Positions 7,984 to 16,766 of a DNA stretch of 64,000 nucleotides are shown here, piece by piece. The DNA is from GCA-2731375 sp002731375. GTDB taxonomy: Bacteria > Pseudomonadota > Alphaproteobacteria > GCA-2731375. Every line of letters begins with the position of its first letter. Position 1 is the first letter of the stretch. Made by a program: the position numbers and the translations under genes. A model generated the notes under the pieces. The model ran no database searches. It saw nothing but the letters and a program-made list of their open reading frames with translations, and was not told the DNA's origin. The stretch is taken from NCBI GenBank assembly GCA_030752605.1, contig JASMDX010000006.1:1-64000 (forward strand), read 5' to 3'.

Positions 7984-9588
7984 TCATATCCGCAACACGC
8001 CGAAGGGCGAAGGCTGCACCGGCACCCGCGCGGCCACGTCCAGCAACAAGGTCATTACCTCACGGGTTTCCGCCGGATCGACAATATTGTCGATCCACAG
8101 ATTGGCCGCGTAATTGTACATGGATGCGAAGGCCTCGAAATCGTCGCGGATCGGCTGCTTGAACTGCTCCTCGTCCTCGTCGGTCCAGGGCAGGCCATCG
8201 CGGGCGAATTTCTGCCGCTGCACCATGGCGAGCGTCATCGCCGCCTGTTCCGGCCCCATCAGGGCGGCGCGGCCATTGGGCCAGCCAAACGCGAAGGTGG
8301 GATCAAACGGACGGCCACACATGGCCATGTAGCCGGCGCCGTAGGATTTGCCGATGATGATGTTGTATTTCGGCACATTGGCCGAGGCCATGGCCGTGAT
8401 CATCTTGGCGCCATCCTTGGCGATGCCGCCATGCTCCGCCTCCCGTCCGACCATGAAGCCGGAATTGTCGGCCAGGAACAGCAGGGGGATATTCTGCTTG
8501 CAACAGATATCCATGAAATGCACGGCTTTCTTGGCGCTTTCGGAAAAGATCACGCCCACGTTTGCCAGGATGCCAACCTGAAAGCCGCCGATATAGGCGA
8601 AACCGCACAACAGGCTGTCGCCGTAGCGGCCCTTGAATTCATCGAAATAGCTGTCGTCAACCAGGCGGGCCAGGATCTCCCTCGTATCAGCTGGATGGCG
8701 GGGATCTTCGGGAATCAGGCCGTGGATCTCAGCTGGATCATAATGGGGTGGGCTGGGAGCGCGCACGGGCCGCCCTAAACCGGGCCGGCGGCAGGTATCG
8801 CCAACCAGATTACGTACCGTGGCCATGGCGTGCCGATCGTTCTCCACCAGATAGTCGGTGACGCCGCTAATCGCGGAATGCATTTGCGCCCCGCCTAGGG
8901 TCTCCCGGTCGACTTCTTCGCCCGTGGCCGCGTATGTCAGCTCCGGACCCCCGAGGTGCATATAGCCCTGTTCCCGGACGATCACGGCCAGATCACACAA
9001 CGCCGGCACATAGGCGCCGCCGGCGGTGCAGGCGCCATGAACCACGGCGATCTGCGGTATACCCTCAGCCGATTGCCGAACGATCTGGTTGAAGACGCTG
9101 CCGTATTGGCCCGAGTCAGGAAAAATGCCGGGCTGTTCCGGCAGATTGGCGCCACCGCTGTCCACCAGGGTGATGTTCGGCAGACGGTGCTGCCAGGCGA
9201 TTTTCTGGGCCCGCACATGCTTTTTCGCCGTCATGGCAAAATAGGTGCCGCCCTTCACCGGGGCATCGTTGGCGATGATCATGCAACTGACGCCATTGAC
9301 CTGGCCGATGCCAGTGATAATGCCGGCACCGGGGGGGACGCCGTCGTACATATCGACGCCCGCCAGATCGCCCAGTTCCAGAAACGGCGAGCCCGGATCC
9401 AGCAGCACATCGATGCGGTCACGGGGCAACAGCTTGCCGGCGGCCATATGGCGCTGCTTGGCCTTTTCGCCAGAGGTCTCATGTTCGCCCCGGCGGCGGT
9501 GCAACTCGTCCAGCAAGGCTCTGAACGCGGTGCGGTTGCGGGTGAAATCCTCCGAAGCCGTGGAGATTTGGGATTGAATAACAGCCAA
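7984..9588 (-). CDS. Acyl-CoA carboxylase beta subunit (carboxyltransferase), MccB-like
   Basis: The carboxyltransferase partner of the biotin carboxylase downstream. The two crotonase-like halves are visible, with GGAYVPALCDLAVI and the conserved GKSYGAGYMAMCGR and PNGRAALMGPEQAA stretches typical of methylcrotonyl-CoA-type beta chains. I place the start at a TTG at 9588 because GGAG lies seven bases upstream. An upstream GTG at 9615 would add nine residues that read through this ribosome site. Length is then 534 residues, usual for the family. It is the first gene of the operon, divergent from the TetR gene, with a palindrome between them. Confidence 0.9.
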   Translation of the reverse strand: MAVIQSQISTASEDFTRNRTAFRALLDELHRRRGEHETSGEKAKQRHMAAGKLLPRDRIDVLLDPGSPFLELGDLAGVDMYDGVPPGAGIITGIGQVNGVSCMIIANDAPVKGGTYFAMTAKKHVRAQKIAWQHRLPNITLVDSGGANLPEQPGIFPDSGQYGSVFNQIVRQSAEGIPQIAVVHGACTAGGAYVPALCDLAVIVREQGYMHLGGPELTYAATGEEVDRETLGGAQMHSAISGVTDYLVENDRHAMATVRNLVGDTCRRPGLGRPVRAPSPPHYDPAEIHGLIPEDPRHPADTREILARLVDDSYFDEFKGRYGDSLLCGFAYIGGFQVGILANVGVIFSESAKKAVHFMDICCKQNIPLLFLADNSGFMVGREAEHGGIAKDGAKMITAMASANVPKYNIIIGKSYGAGYMAMCGRPFDPTFAFGWPNGRAALMGPEQAAMTLAMVQRQKFARDGLPWTDEDEEQFKQPIRDDFEAFASMYNYAANLWIDNIVDPAETREVMTLLLDVAARVPVQPSPFGVLRI

Positions 9589-9671
9589 TGCGTTAACTCC
9601 AGAGCAGCGCGCCACTTTGCGTCAACTTTTCGCCAACATGGTTTGCCGACTTGTTTCGCCGCTTTATTTTT

Positions 9672-9687
9672 TCTAACATTAGTTAGA
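9672..9687. promoter_or_regulatory. Palindrome TCTAAC-N4-GTTAGA, putative TetR-family operator
   Basis: A perfect 6+6 bp inverted repeat with a 4-base spacer in the 142-base region between the divergent carboxylase operon and the TetR-type regulator gene. Size and position fit the operator of that regulator, by analogy with PsrA/FadR-like sites. Binding itself is inferred. Confidence 0.6.
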
Positions 9688-9730
9688 TTTTACAGAGGGC
9701 ATATGATGCCACAGCCCGCCGACAGCAGAT

Positions 9731-10321
9731 ATGAAAAAGTCAGGTGACACCAGACGGCGGACACTCGATGCTACCGCCAAAATGTTTCACCACAAGGGAT
9801 ATAACAAGACCACCCTGAAGGGTATCGGCTCGCTGGCCAAGATCCAGGCGCCGGTGATCTATTACTGTTTCAGCTCGAAAGAGCAGCTGCTGGAAGAAGT
9901 CCTGAATATCGGCATCACGGGCATTCATGAGGCAGTGGAAGAGGCCGTGGCGGCGGCACCTGCCCGAAGCAGCCACCGGAACCGTATCGAGGCCGCCATC
10001 CGGGACCACTTGGCGACCCTACCGCAACACAGCGACTACACGGCGGCGACGATCATCAATAATAATCTGGCGCCCCGGAAGGTTCGCGACCGCCACCGCG
10101 TCCGCTGGGAAAAATATACCGATTATTGGCGCTCCCTGTTGCCGCAGGCACAGGCCGCGGTGGAGATTGGTCCGGGCGTGGACCTGATCCTGTTGCGGCT
10201 ATTCGTGCTCAGCGCGCTGTTCTGGACCTACGAATGGTACCACAAGGACCACGACCCGATTGACGACATGGTGGCGAAACTGAGCGCCATGTTGTGTGAT
10301 GGCATTGGAGGAACAACCTAA
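9731..10321 (+). CDS. TetR/AcrR family transcriptional regulator
   Basis: A 196-residue protein with an N-terminal helix-turn-helix (DATAKMFHHKGYNKTTLKGI then VIYYCFSSKEQLLEEV) typical of TetR regulators. A larger all-helical C-terminal ligand domain follows. It is divergent from the acyl-CoA carboxylase operon, and a 16-bp palindrome lies in the shared upstream region. A role as repressor of acyl-CoA catabolism, relieved by an acyl-CoA, is likely but inferred. The next gene, an SDR, begins one base after its stop and is probably co-transcribed. Confidence 0.9.
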   Translation: MKKSGDTRRRTLDATAKMFHHKGYNKTTLKGIGSLAKIQAPVIYYCFSSKEQLLEEVLNIGITGIHEAVEEAVAAAPARSSHRNRIEAAIRDHLATLPQHSDYTAATIINNNLAPRKVRDRHRVRWEKYTDYWRSLLPQAQAAVEIGPGVDLILLRLFVLSALFWTYEWYHKDHDPIDDMVAKLSAMLCDGIGGTT

Positions 10322-10322
10322 A

Positions 10323-11108
10323 ATGACGAACGACGCATCACCTACCAGCGGTATTGTCGCGGTGACCGGCGCCAGCCGCGGCCTTGGCGTGGAAATCGTG
10401 CGGGCCTTGGACGAACGGGGCTTCATCGTCGCCGCCCTCTCGCGCAAGGGCATCGGGCCAGAACAAGGCGATCTGCCCGGCGCGGTGAAAAATCGCCTGA
10501 TCAACCTACCCTGCGATGTCACTAACGAAGACAGTATCGCCGCCGCGCTGGCCGAAATTGATAGCAAGCCAGGCGGCCTGCGTTATCTTATCAACAACGC
10601 CGGCATTCATCTGCTGGGCCCCTCGCGCAGCTTCACCAACGACGATTTTCGCCAGGTTCTGGAAACCAACGTGATCGGCGCCTTCGCCGTCGCCCGCGCG
10701 GCCTATCCGTATTTGCGGGAACACCACAAAGAAAATGGTCAGAGCAGCGCCATTATCAACATCGGCTCGTTCTTTGACCGCCTGGCAACACCCCACAACA
10801 CCGCCTACAGCGCCTCGAAAGCCGCCCTGGCGGCGATGAACCGCTGCCTAGCCGCGGAATGGGCCAAGGACCACATCTCCCTGGTGAACGTGGCACCGGG
10901 CTATATCGACACGGACATCGCCCGCGACTATCTAGCCCTGGACGAGGTGAAGGCCTATTTCGCCCGCCGCGCGCCCATCGGGCGGCCCAGCCAGCCCGAG
11001 GAAGTCGCCGATTTCACTGCCCGCCTGCTGGACGGCGACCTGATGTTGCTGACCGGTGAAACCATCTACGTGGACGGTGGCCACTCAATAGATCATGGCC
11101 GAGTTTAA
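10323..11108 (+). CDS. Short-chain dehydrogenase/reductase
   Basis: A 261-residue classical SDR. The cofactor motif TGASRGLG lies near the N-terminus, NNAG after the fourth strand, and the catalytic S and YSASKAA in the middle (Ser, Tyr, Lys). A C-terminal YVDGGH follows. It uses NAD(P)H to interconvert a hydroxyl and a keto group. The start at 10323 is preceded by GGAGGA. An earlier in-frame ATG at 10296 would overlap the TetR gene. It is likely co-regulated with the carboxylase operon, perhaps as a 3-hydroxyacyl-CoA dehydrogenase. Confidence 0.9.
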   Translation: MTNDASPTSGIVAVTGASRGLGVEIVRALDERGFIVAALSRKGIGPEQGDLPGAVKNRLINLPCDVTNEDSIAAALAEIDSKPGGLRYLINNAGIHLLGPSRSFTNDDFRQVLETNVIGAFAVARAAYPYLREHHKENGQSSAIINIGSFFDRLATPHNTAYSASKAALAAMNRCLAAEWAKDHISLVNVAPGYIDTDIARDYLALDEVKAYFARRAPIGRPSQPEEVADFTARLLDGDLMLLTGETIYVDGGHSIDHGRV

Positions 11109-11142
11109 GGGATAAAGAAGCAAGACCATCGCTTTACATGTT

Positions 11143-11165
11143 TATGCGCATAAAATATGCTCATA
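11143..11165. promoter_or_regulatory. Paired TATGCKCATA boxes upstream of ccdAB
   Basis: TATGCGCATA (11143-11152, fully self-complementary) and TATGCTCATA (11156-11165, one mismatch) are repeated at a 13-base period, directly before the antitoxin gene. This is what an autoregulatory operator for a CcdA-type antitoxin could look like. Function is inferred from position. Confidence 0.5.
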
Positions 11166-11184
11166 AAAGATGGTGGAGATAATG

Positions 11185-11421
11185 ATGCCCATTGCACAAA
11201 CGTTAAAGAAGCCGACCAACTTGTCCTTGGATAAGTCTCTACTGAAGGAAGCGCGGGAACTGAACGTCAATCTTTCAAAAGCAGCCGAGGCGGGCTTGCG
11301 GCAAGCGATCGCGCAAACCAAAAGCGAGCAGTGGAAAGCGGAAAATGCGGCCGCCATCGAAGGCACCAATAAATGGGTCGAAGAACACGGCTTGCTCCTT
11401 GAGCGGTACCGCCAGTTCTAA
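11185..11421 (+). CDS. ccdA: Type II antitoxin, CcdA family
   Basis: A 78-residue protein. The first part (KKPTNLSLDKSLLKEARELN) matches the ribbon-helix-helix DNA-binding part of CcdA-type antitoxins. The C-terminal end, with KSEQWKAENAAAIEGTNKWVEEHGL, matches the toxin-binding tail of the family. It neutralises the CcdB toxin encoded next and probably represses its own operon. I chose the ATG at 11185 because GGAG lies six bases upstream. ATGs at 11170 and 11182 are alternatives. Confidence 0.85.
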   Translation: MPIAQTLKKPTNLSLDKSLLKEARELNVNLSKAAEAGLRQAIAQTKSEQWKAENAAAIEGTNKWVEEHGLLLERYRQF

Positions 11422-11428
11422 TGATCTA

Positions 11429-11728
11429 ATGGCGAAATATGACGTCTACCCCAACCTGATCGGCACGGGCTACCTATTGGATGTACAGGCTGAATTGCTG
11501 GATAATTTTACCACCCGGATAGTTGTCCCGCTTCACACCATCGACAAGGCCCCACCGCCAGCCAAACGCCTCAATCCGGTATTTGAGATCGAGGGCCTGC
11601 AGGTCGTCATGGCGACACAACTCCTGGCATCTGTGTCTACATCCATTTTAAAGAACCCAACGGCAAACCTATCGAACCAGTTCGTGGAGATCACAAATGC
11701 CTTGGATATGGTTTTTGAAGGATTCTAG
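11429..11728 (+). CDS. ccdB: Type II toxin, CcdB family
   Basis: A 99-residue protein starting MAKYDVYPN and ending NALDMVFEGF, close in length to CcdB (101 residues). The end resembles the WGI-containing gyrase-poisoning tail of CcdB, but the penultimate motif here is FEGF, so target contacts may differ. The segment LLDNFTTRIVVPL matches the CcdB core. It begins seven bases after the antitoxin stop. The pair looks intact and is probably a chromosomal addiction or stress module acquired by transfer. Confidence 0.85.
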   Translation: MAKYDVYPNLIGTGYLLDVQAELLDNFTTRIVVPLHTIDKAPPPAKRLNPVFEIEGLQVVMATQLLASVSTSILKNPTANLSNQFVEITNALDMVFEGF

Positions 11729-11892
11729 GCACAATGCTAATTACCACGCCCCAAAGGCTTTATCGATGAAGTCAGCATGAAAGACGAAATTAGAAATCCT
11801 GCTCCATCGATGTTGAGTGCGGTAAGCAATGAAGGCACATATCCTGCAGCGAACATCACCATTTTACGGAATTCGGACAAAGCGAGAAAAAT

Positions 11893-12099
11893 TTGCAATG
11901 TGAAATTCGTGCCCTTGATGGCCCAAAGGCGGCGACGCCAATTATTGCCATGACCGCCTCGGCCATGGACGAGGGCCACCATCGCTGCGCCGCCGCCGGC
12001 ATGAATGACTATATCTCCAAGCCGGTCGAGGGTGCAGAGATGACCCGTCTGATCGCGCGATGGACGGATTCACCAACCGTGGAAACCAAGGCCTCTTGA
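11893..12099 (+). pseudogene. C-terminal fragment of a response-regulator receiver domain
   Basis: About 58 residues match the second half of a receiver domain: TPIIAMTASAMDEG followed by GMNDYISKPVE, the segment around the conserved Thr/Ser and Lys. The phospho-acceptor Asp half is absent, and the upstream sequence does not continue the fold. It is most likely the tail of a lost hybrid histidine kinase, cut off by the event that brought in ccdAB. Its stop overlaps the start of the next gene. Confidence 0.75.
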
Positions 12100-13460
12100 C
12101 CGAAACGCCAAACGCAGACGAAGGCGCGGCCGCGGACACCGGCGCAAATAGGCCGGGCTGGCTGGCGGCGGCACGGGTCTATACGGACCGCCGCGTCATC
12201 GCCATTCTGTTCCTGGGCTTTTCTTCAGGCATGCCGTTGCTGTTGACCTTTTCCACTCTGTCGATCTGGCTGGCCGAGGAAGGCATCTCGAAAACTGCCA
12301 TAGGCCTGTTCGCCATGGTCGGCATGCCTTATTCCCTCAAATTCGTTTGGGCGCCATTCATAGACCGCTTGCACCTGCCGCTGTTGACCCGCCGGCTGGG
12401 CCGGCGGCGGGGCTGGGCGATCCTGACGCAACTTGCCCTGATGGTTGGCATCGTCGGGCTGGGCAGCAATGATCCCGCGAATGGCGCCTGGGCTATGGCG
12501 GCATGGGCGCTCTGTGTCACCTTTGCCTCCGCCTCACAGGACGTGGTGATTGATGCCTACCGGGTGGAGATCCTGGAAGAACGGCAATATGGCGCCGGTG
12601 CGGCGATGATCGTCGCAGGCTATCGCGTCGGCATGCTAGCCTCAGGCGCCGGCGCCTTGTTCCTGGCCGAAAGTTTCAGCTGGTTCTGGGTCTATGCCGC
12701 CATGGCGGCCCTAATGGGCGTGGGCATCCTGACCATATTGCTGAATCCGGAGCCGGAACAAAGTCGGGACGCGGACACGGCGCCTGGGATCCGCACGGCC
12801 CCCATCCGATGGCTGCGCGAGGCCGTGTTTGAACCGTTTGCCGAATTCCTGCGCCGGGATGGTTGGCAGCCTGCGTTGATGATCCTGCTGTTCGTGGTGT
12901 TCTACAAATTCGGCGACAGTCTGGCCGGCCTGATGGCCGGGCCGTTCTATGTGGAGCTCGGCTTTTCCAAGTCCGAGATCGCCTCGGTCTCCAAGATATT
13001 TGGCCTTGGCGCCACCTTGGTGGGCGGTTTCCTGGGTGGTCTGCTGGTGGCCCGGCGCGGCATCATGTCATCGCTGTTGTGGTGCGGCCTGTTGCAGATG
13101 TTCTCCAACCTGATGTTCGCCATCCAGGCCATGGTCGGCCATGACGTCACCATGCTGGCAGTGACCATCGCGGTGGAAAATGTCGCCGGCGGCATGGGCA
13201 CCGCCGCCTTCGTCGCCTATCTGGCGTCACTCTGCAACGTGGCCTATACGGCGACGCAATATGCCTTGCTGTCATCCCTGATGGCCCTGGCCCGAACGGC
13301 CTTGTCGGCGCCGGGCGGCATGTTGGCGGAGAGCACAAGCTGGGTGACATTTTTTCTGACCACGACTATTGCCGCCCTGCCCGGACTGATGTTGCTGTGG
13401 TGGCTGGTCAAACGGGGCATCGTGCCCCGGTCGGAAGCGGAGGAGGGTCGCGGGAGATGA
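12096..13460 (+). CDS. AmpG-like major facilitator transporter
   Basis: A 12-helix transporter. The opening VIAILFLGFSSGMPLLLTF and the WAPFIDRLHLPLLTRRLGRRRGW loop are characteristic of the AmpG group, which imports muropeptides (GlcNAc-anhydroMurNAc peptides) for cell-wall recycling. I put the start at a TTG at 12096, overlapping the TGA of the preceding receiver fragment and preceded by AAGG. An ATG at 12060 would add residues read out of frame from that fragment. The protein is then 454 residues. AmpG-like members can also carry other solutes. Confidence 0.85.
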   Translation: MTETPNADEGAAADTGANRPGWLAAARVYTDRRVIAILFLGFSSGMPLLLTFSTLSIWLAEEGISKTAIGLFAMVGMPYSLKFVWAPFIDRLHLPLLTRRLGRRRGWAILTQLALMVGIVGLGSNDPANGAWAMAAWALCVTFASASQDVVIDAYRVEILEERQYGAGAAMIVAGYRVGMLASGAGALFLAESFSWFWVYAAMAALMGVGILTILLNPEPEQSRDADTAPGIRTAPIRWLREAVFEPFAEFLRRDGWQPALMILLFVVFYKFGDSLAGLMAGPFYVELGFSKSEIASVSKIFGLGATLVGGFLGGLLVARRGIMSSLLWCGLLQMFSNLMFAIQAMVGHDVTMLAVTIAVENVAGGMGTAAFVAYLASLCNVAYTATQYALLSSLMALARTALSAPGGMLAESTSWVTFFLTTTIAALPGLMLLWWLVKRGIVPRSEAEEGRGR

Positions 13461-13987
13461 CCGCGAAAATTGAAATTATCGAGGCGGATATCACCTCCCT
13501 GAACGTGGACGCCATCGTCAACGCCGCCAACGGGCAACTGTTGAGCGGCGGTGGCGTTTGCGGCGCCATCCATGCCGCCGCCGGACCGGGGTTGGAGCGG
13601 GAATGCCTGGCCATGGACGGCTGTCCCACCGGCCAGGCCCGCATCACCGCCGGCCACGGCCTCGCCGCGCGCCACGTCATCCATGCCGTCGGCCCCGTCT
13701 GGCATGGCGGCAAACAGGGTGAAGCTGATTTACTGGCAGGCTGTTATCAGCATTGCTATCAACTGGCGGATCAGGCGGGTTTGACATCAATCGCCTTCCC
13801 CGCCATTTCCACCGGCATTTTCGGCTATCCGCTAGAAGCTGCGACGGAAATTGCACTTGGTACGGCCAGGGAGTATCAGGCCAAGCCGGGCAGTCTGGAA
13901 CGCATCATATTCTGCTGTTTTGGCAGGGACGTGACGGAGACCTATCGCCGGCTGGTGGCGCGAAACGCCGGAATGGGCGATAACTAA
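13457..13987 (+). CDS. Macrodomain protein, O-acetyl-ADP-ribose deacetylase (YmdB-like)
   Basis: A 176-residue single macrodomain. The ADP-ribose-binding signature is clear: VDAIVNAANGQLLSGGGVCGAIHAAAG near residues 18-45 (shown here as separate motifs NAANG and GGGV), and AFPAISTGIFGYP later. It should hydrolyse O-acetyl-ADP-ribose or ADP-ribosyl groups in the cytoplasm. Its ATG overlaps the stop of the transporter gene (ATGA), which argues for translational coupling. Confidence 0.88.
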   Translation: MTAKIEIIEADITSLNVDAIVNAANGQLLSGGGVCGAIHAAAGPGLERECLAMDGCPTGQARITAGHGLAARHVIHAVGPVWHGGKQGEADLLAGCYQHCYQLADQAGLTSIAFPAISTGIFGYPLEAATEIALGTAREYQAKPGSLERIIFCCFGRDVTETYRRLVARNAGMGDN

Positions 13988-14021
13988 CCTCCGTTGGAAT
14001 TTTTCGGAGGTAGCTTGGCGC

Positions 14022-14615
14022 ATGAACCAGGCATCGTTGTTGCACAAGGCGGCTTTGAGTTTCGGTGAGCGGCCCGCCGTCACCGCCAGTTTAAACAGTC
14101 TCTATAATTATCACCAGCTTTCCAACCGGGCGGCCCGCCTGGATGGCACCATGGCCAACGAGCTTGGCCTGAACAAGGGCGACCGGGTCGCCATTATGAT
14201 GAAGAATGCACCGGCATTTTTCGAGGCTCTCTTCGGCGCCTGGCACGCCGGGCTAAACGCAGTGCCGATCAATGCCAAGCTGCACCAAAAGGAAGCCGCC
14301 TATATCCTGGAAAATTCCGGCGCGCGCGTTTGTTTTATCACCGAAGATCTGAAGGCCGTGATCACGCCGCTGGCGGACGAGATTTCAGGGCTTGAAGCAG
14401 TGCTCCCCACCTCCGACACGAACCATGACGCGCTGCTAGCGGGACCGGCGGTACCAATGGCCGATTGCGCGCCGGAAGATATCGCCTGGTTGTTCTATAC
14501 CTCCGGCACCACGGGACGGCCCAAGGGCGCCATGTTGAGCCAGCGTAATCTGATGGCAATGGTGATGAACTATTTCTCCGACATGGATACCATCACGGAA
14601 CAGGAGAACGGATAA
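14022..14615 (+). pseudogene. Truncated acyl-CoA synthetase (N-terminal third only)
   Basis: The 197-residue frame is a good ANL-ligase N-terminus up to and just past the AMP-binding loop YTSGTTGRPKGAML (residues 159-172), then stops after MDTITEQENG. The family needs about 500 residues, so the adenylate and hinge motifs and the whole C-terminal domain are missing and it cannot work as a ligase. The stop TAA shares a base with the ATG of the next gene, whose ribosome site GGAG lies in the truncated frame. The simplest explanation is a deletion joining a ligase gene to a downstream SDR gene. Confidence 0.8.
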
Positions 14616-15415
14616 TGGCGGGACGTTTACAGGACAAGGTCGCGTTGATTTGCGGCGCCGGCTCGATTGGGCCTGGCTGGGGCAATGGTAAGGCCACGGC
14701 AACCGCATTCGCACGCGAGGGCGCCAAGGTTTTCGCCGTCGATCTAAATCCCGGCGCCGCAGCGGAAACTGCGGAAATCATCAAGGGCGAGGGCCATAAC
14801 GCCACCTCCCATGGCGCCGATGTCTCGGACGAAGGCGCGGTCACCGGGATGGTGGCCGCCTGTAGGGACGCCTATGGCCGGGTTGATATTCTGCACAACA
14901 ACGTAGGCATTTCAGGCCGGGGCGGGCCCATCGAAACCAGCCTGGAACAGTGGGAAAGGGTGATGCGCATCAACGTTACCTCCATGTTCCTGACCTGCCA
15001 GGCGGTGCTGCCTTTATTTTTGGAACAGGGGGGTGGCGCTATCGTCAACGTCTCCTCCCTCTCAGCCCTAAAGGCGATCCGGCCGGAGCTGGCCTATGCC
15101 ACCTCGAAAGGCGCGGTAAACGCCCTGACCATCAATATCGCCATGGAATTCGCCGGCCGTAATATCCGCTGCAACGCGGTGGTGCCGGGCCTGATAAACA
15201 CCCCCATGGTAACCAATGCCATGAAGGATCTGCCGAACAGGGAGATGGAAGCCATGATGGCGGGCCGCGACACCCTCTCGCCTACGGGCCGCATGGGCGA
15301 AGGCTGGGATGTGGCCAACGCCGCCGTCTTCCTGGCCTCGGACGAAGCAAAATACATCAGCGGCATGCTGCTGCACGTGGATGCCGGCCTGCAACACAAC
15401 CTGACGACCGACTAA
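14615..15415 (+). CDS. Short-chain dehydrogenase/reductase
   Basis: A 266-residue classical SDR. The N-terminus has a GAGSIGPGWGNG cofactor loop, longer than the usual TGxxxGIG. NNVG follows the fourth strand, and the catalytic triad sits in VSSLSA (Ser) and YATSKGAV (Tyr, Lys). A YISGMLLHVDAG tail follows. The GPGWGNGKA loop is seen in a subset of SDRs acting in ring or acyl-CoA catabolism. It overlaps the truncated ligase frame by one base and is 22 bases upstream of an enoyl-CoA hydratase, so the two are probably co-transcribed. Confidence 0.88.
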   Translation: MAGRLQDKVALICGAGSIGPGWGNGKATATAFAREGAKVFAVDLNPGAAAETAEIIKGEGHNATSHGADVSDEGAVTGMVAACRDAYGRVDILHNNVGISGRGGPIETSLEQWERVMRINVTSMFLTCQAVLPLFLEQGGGAIVNVSSLSALKAIRPELAYATSKGAVNALTINIAMEFAGRNIRCNAVVPGLINTPMVTNAMKDLPNREMEAMMAGRDTLSPTGRMGEGWDVANAAVFLASDEAKYISGMLLHVDAGLQHNLTTD

Positions 15416-15437
15416 CCTATTTCGAAAGGTATTTGTT

Positions 15438-16205
15438 ATGAGTGAAAGTCCCGTCCGTTACGAACTATCGGAAGGCATCGCGACCATCACCATTGACCGA
15501 CCCGAGGCCATGAACGCCCTCAACAAAGCAGTGCGGGAAGGACTATGGGACGCCCTACGCCGCTTTGCCGGCGATGACGAGGCATTGGTGGGTATTTTGA
15601 CAGCGACGGGCGAGAAGGTCTTTTGCGCCGGCGGTGATCTGAAGGAGATGTCGGAGACGGCACTGAAAGTACCGCCGCCCGATTTCGTCCCCTATCTCAA
15701 TCATAATATCAAGACCAATAAACCAGTCATCGCAGCCGTCAACGGCCTGGCCTACGCGGGCGGCTTTCTGCTGGCGCAGATGTGCGACCTGGTGATCGCC
15801 GCGGAGAACGCCAAGTTCGCCATTACCGAGCCGAAGTGGAGCCGGGGCGCGCCTTGGGCCGCCCCCCTGCCCTGGCTGATCCCACCCCGCGTCGCCATGG
15901 AACTGCTGGTCACCGCAAAACCGATCTCGGCCGCGCGGGCTTATCAGATCGGTCTGATCAACCAGATCGTGCCACTGGCGGAACTGCAAGACGCCGCCCG
16001 CGACATGGCTCTGACCATTGCCCAGAACGCGCCCTTGTCGGTGCGGGCCGGCAAGCAAATGGTCTACGCCGTGGCCGAAGTGGGCTGGAGCAAAGGGCAA
16101 AAGCTTGGCGACAAGATTTACGAGCATGTCTATTTGAGCGAGGATGCCCAGGAAGGGCCGACCGCGTTCAAGGAAAAACGCGCGCCTGTGTGGAAGGCGC
16201 GCTAA
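15438..16205 (+). CDS. Enoyl-CoA hydratase/isomerase family protein
   Basis: A 255-residue crotonase-fold enzyme with VFCAGGDLKEM and AYAGGFLLAQMCDLVIA forming the oxyanion hole. It ends EKRAPVWKAR like the hydratase at 5164-5949, a likely paralogue. It should hydrate an enoyl-CoA in the cytoplasm. It closes a short operon after the SDR gene; a long gene-free stretch follows. Confidence 0.9.
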   Translation: MSESPVRYELSEGIATITIDRPEAMNALNKAVREGLWDALRRFAGDDEALVGILTATGEKVFCAGGDLKEMSETALKVPPPDFVPYLNHNIKTNKPVIAAVNGLAYAGGFLLAQMCDLVIAAENAKFAITEPKWSRGAPWAAPLPWLIPPRVAMELLVTAKPISAARAYQIGLINQIVPLAELQDAARDMALTIAQNAPLSVRAGKQMVYAVAEVGWSKGQKLGDKIYEHVYLSEDAQEGPTAFKEKRAPVWKAR

Positions 16206-16766
16206 CCGGCGCTATGATCTCTCTTTGATCGGTGGTTTGCCGCGCACAATCTCGTTGTGCATCTCGCTATAGACTTGCTGGAAGATAATAAGTTCCTTTT
16301 ATGCTTCGCCGGGGCATTGCCGCCAATTGGGATACCGTTGTCCAGGGCAAATTGTGCCACCGCTTGGCCGGTGCCGTGACAGGAAAACCGCCGACAGTCG
16401 GTATAGCCATCTTGTTCCAATGTATCCCATCTGCTGCATCGGAAATCAGCATACTTCTTATAATGTGACCAATCAAAGGCCAGGCCCACACAGCAGAGAG
16501 CATAGCATTTTGAGCAGTCCGGCTTGAGCTACACCACCTCAATTATTGAATTCATCTAACCTTTTCTCGCAATTTTGGGGTTTCGAATCTGGTTTTCAGG
16601 GAAAAACAATTCCTCAAATCCGCGTTTGCAATACTGTCCAATCATTCTTTTAGGCACTTTCGAAGGACCCTCCCGATCACTGAAACAACATGTAAATCTT
16701 CGTTGAAGCCAAGTTGATTCAGTGCTCGAATGAGCTGCAAGCGACAAGACAAGAGAGGAAACGACC
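16206..16766. other. 561-base region without a recognised gene
   Basis: Short overlapping frames on both strands do not resemble any family I know and lack good ribosome sites. The base composition is more AT-rich than the flanks, which suggests decayed or transferred DNA. The promoter of the following redox operon should lie in its right part, just before the GAGAGGAAACGACC leader of the gene at 16767. No terminator hairpin was recognised. Confidence 0.5.

Noticed and set aside
6978..8162. Plus-strand reading frame of 394 codons opposite the biotin carboxylase
   Set aside because: Antisense shadow across two real genes, with no recognisable protein features.
11737..11982. Minus-strand frame downstream of ccdB as a gene
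   Set aside because: It overlaps the receiver-domain remnant and has no recognisable features or ribosome site.
16202..16542. Minus-strand frames in the 16.2-16.8 kb gap as a possible transposase relic
   Set aside because: Fragments such as GTGQAVAQFALDNG hint at nothing I can assign, and no repeat ends were found; left as unassigned sequence.
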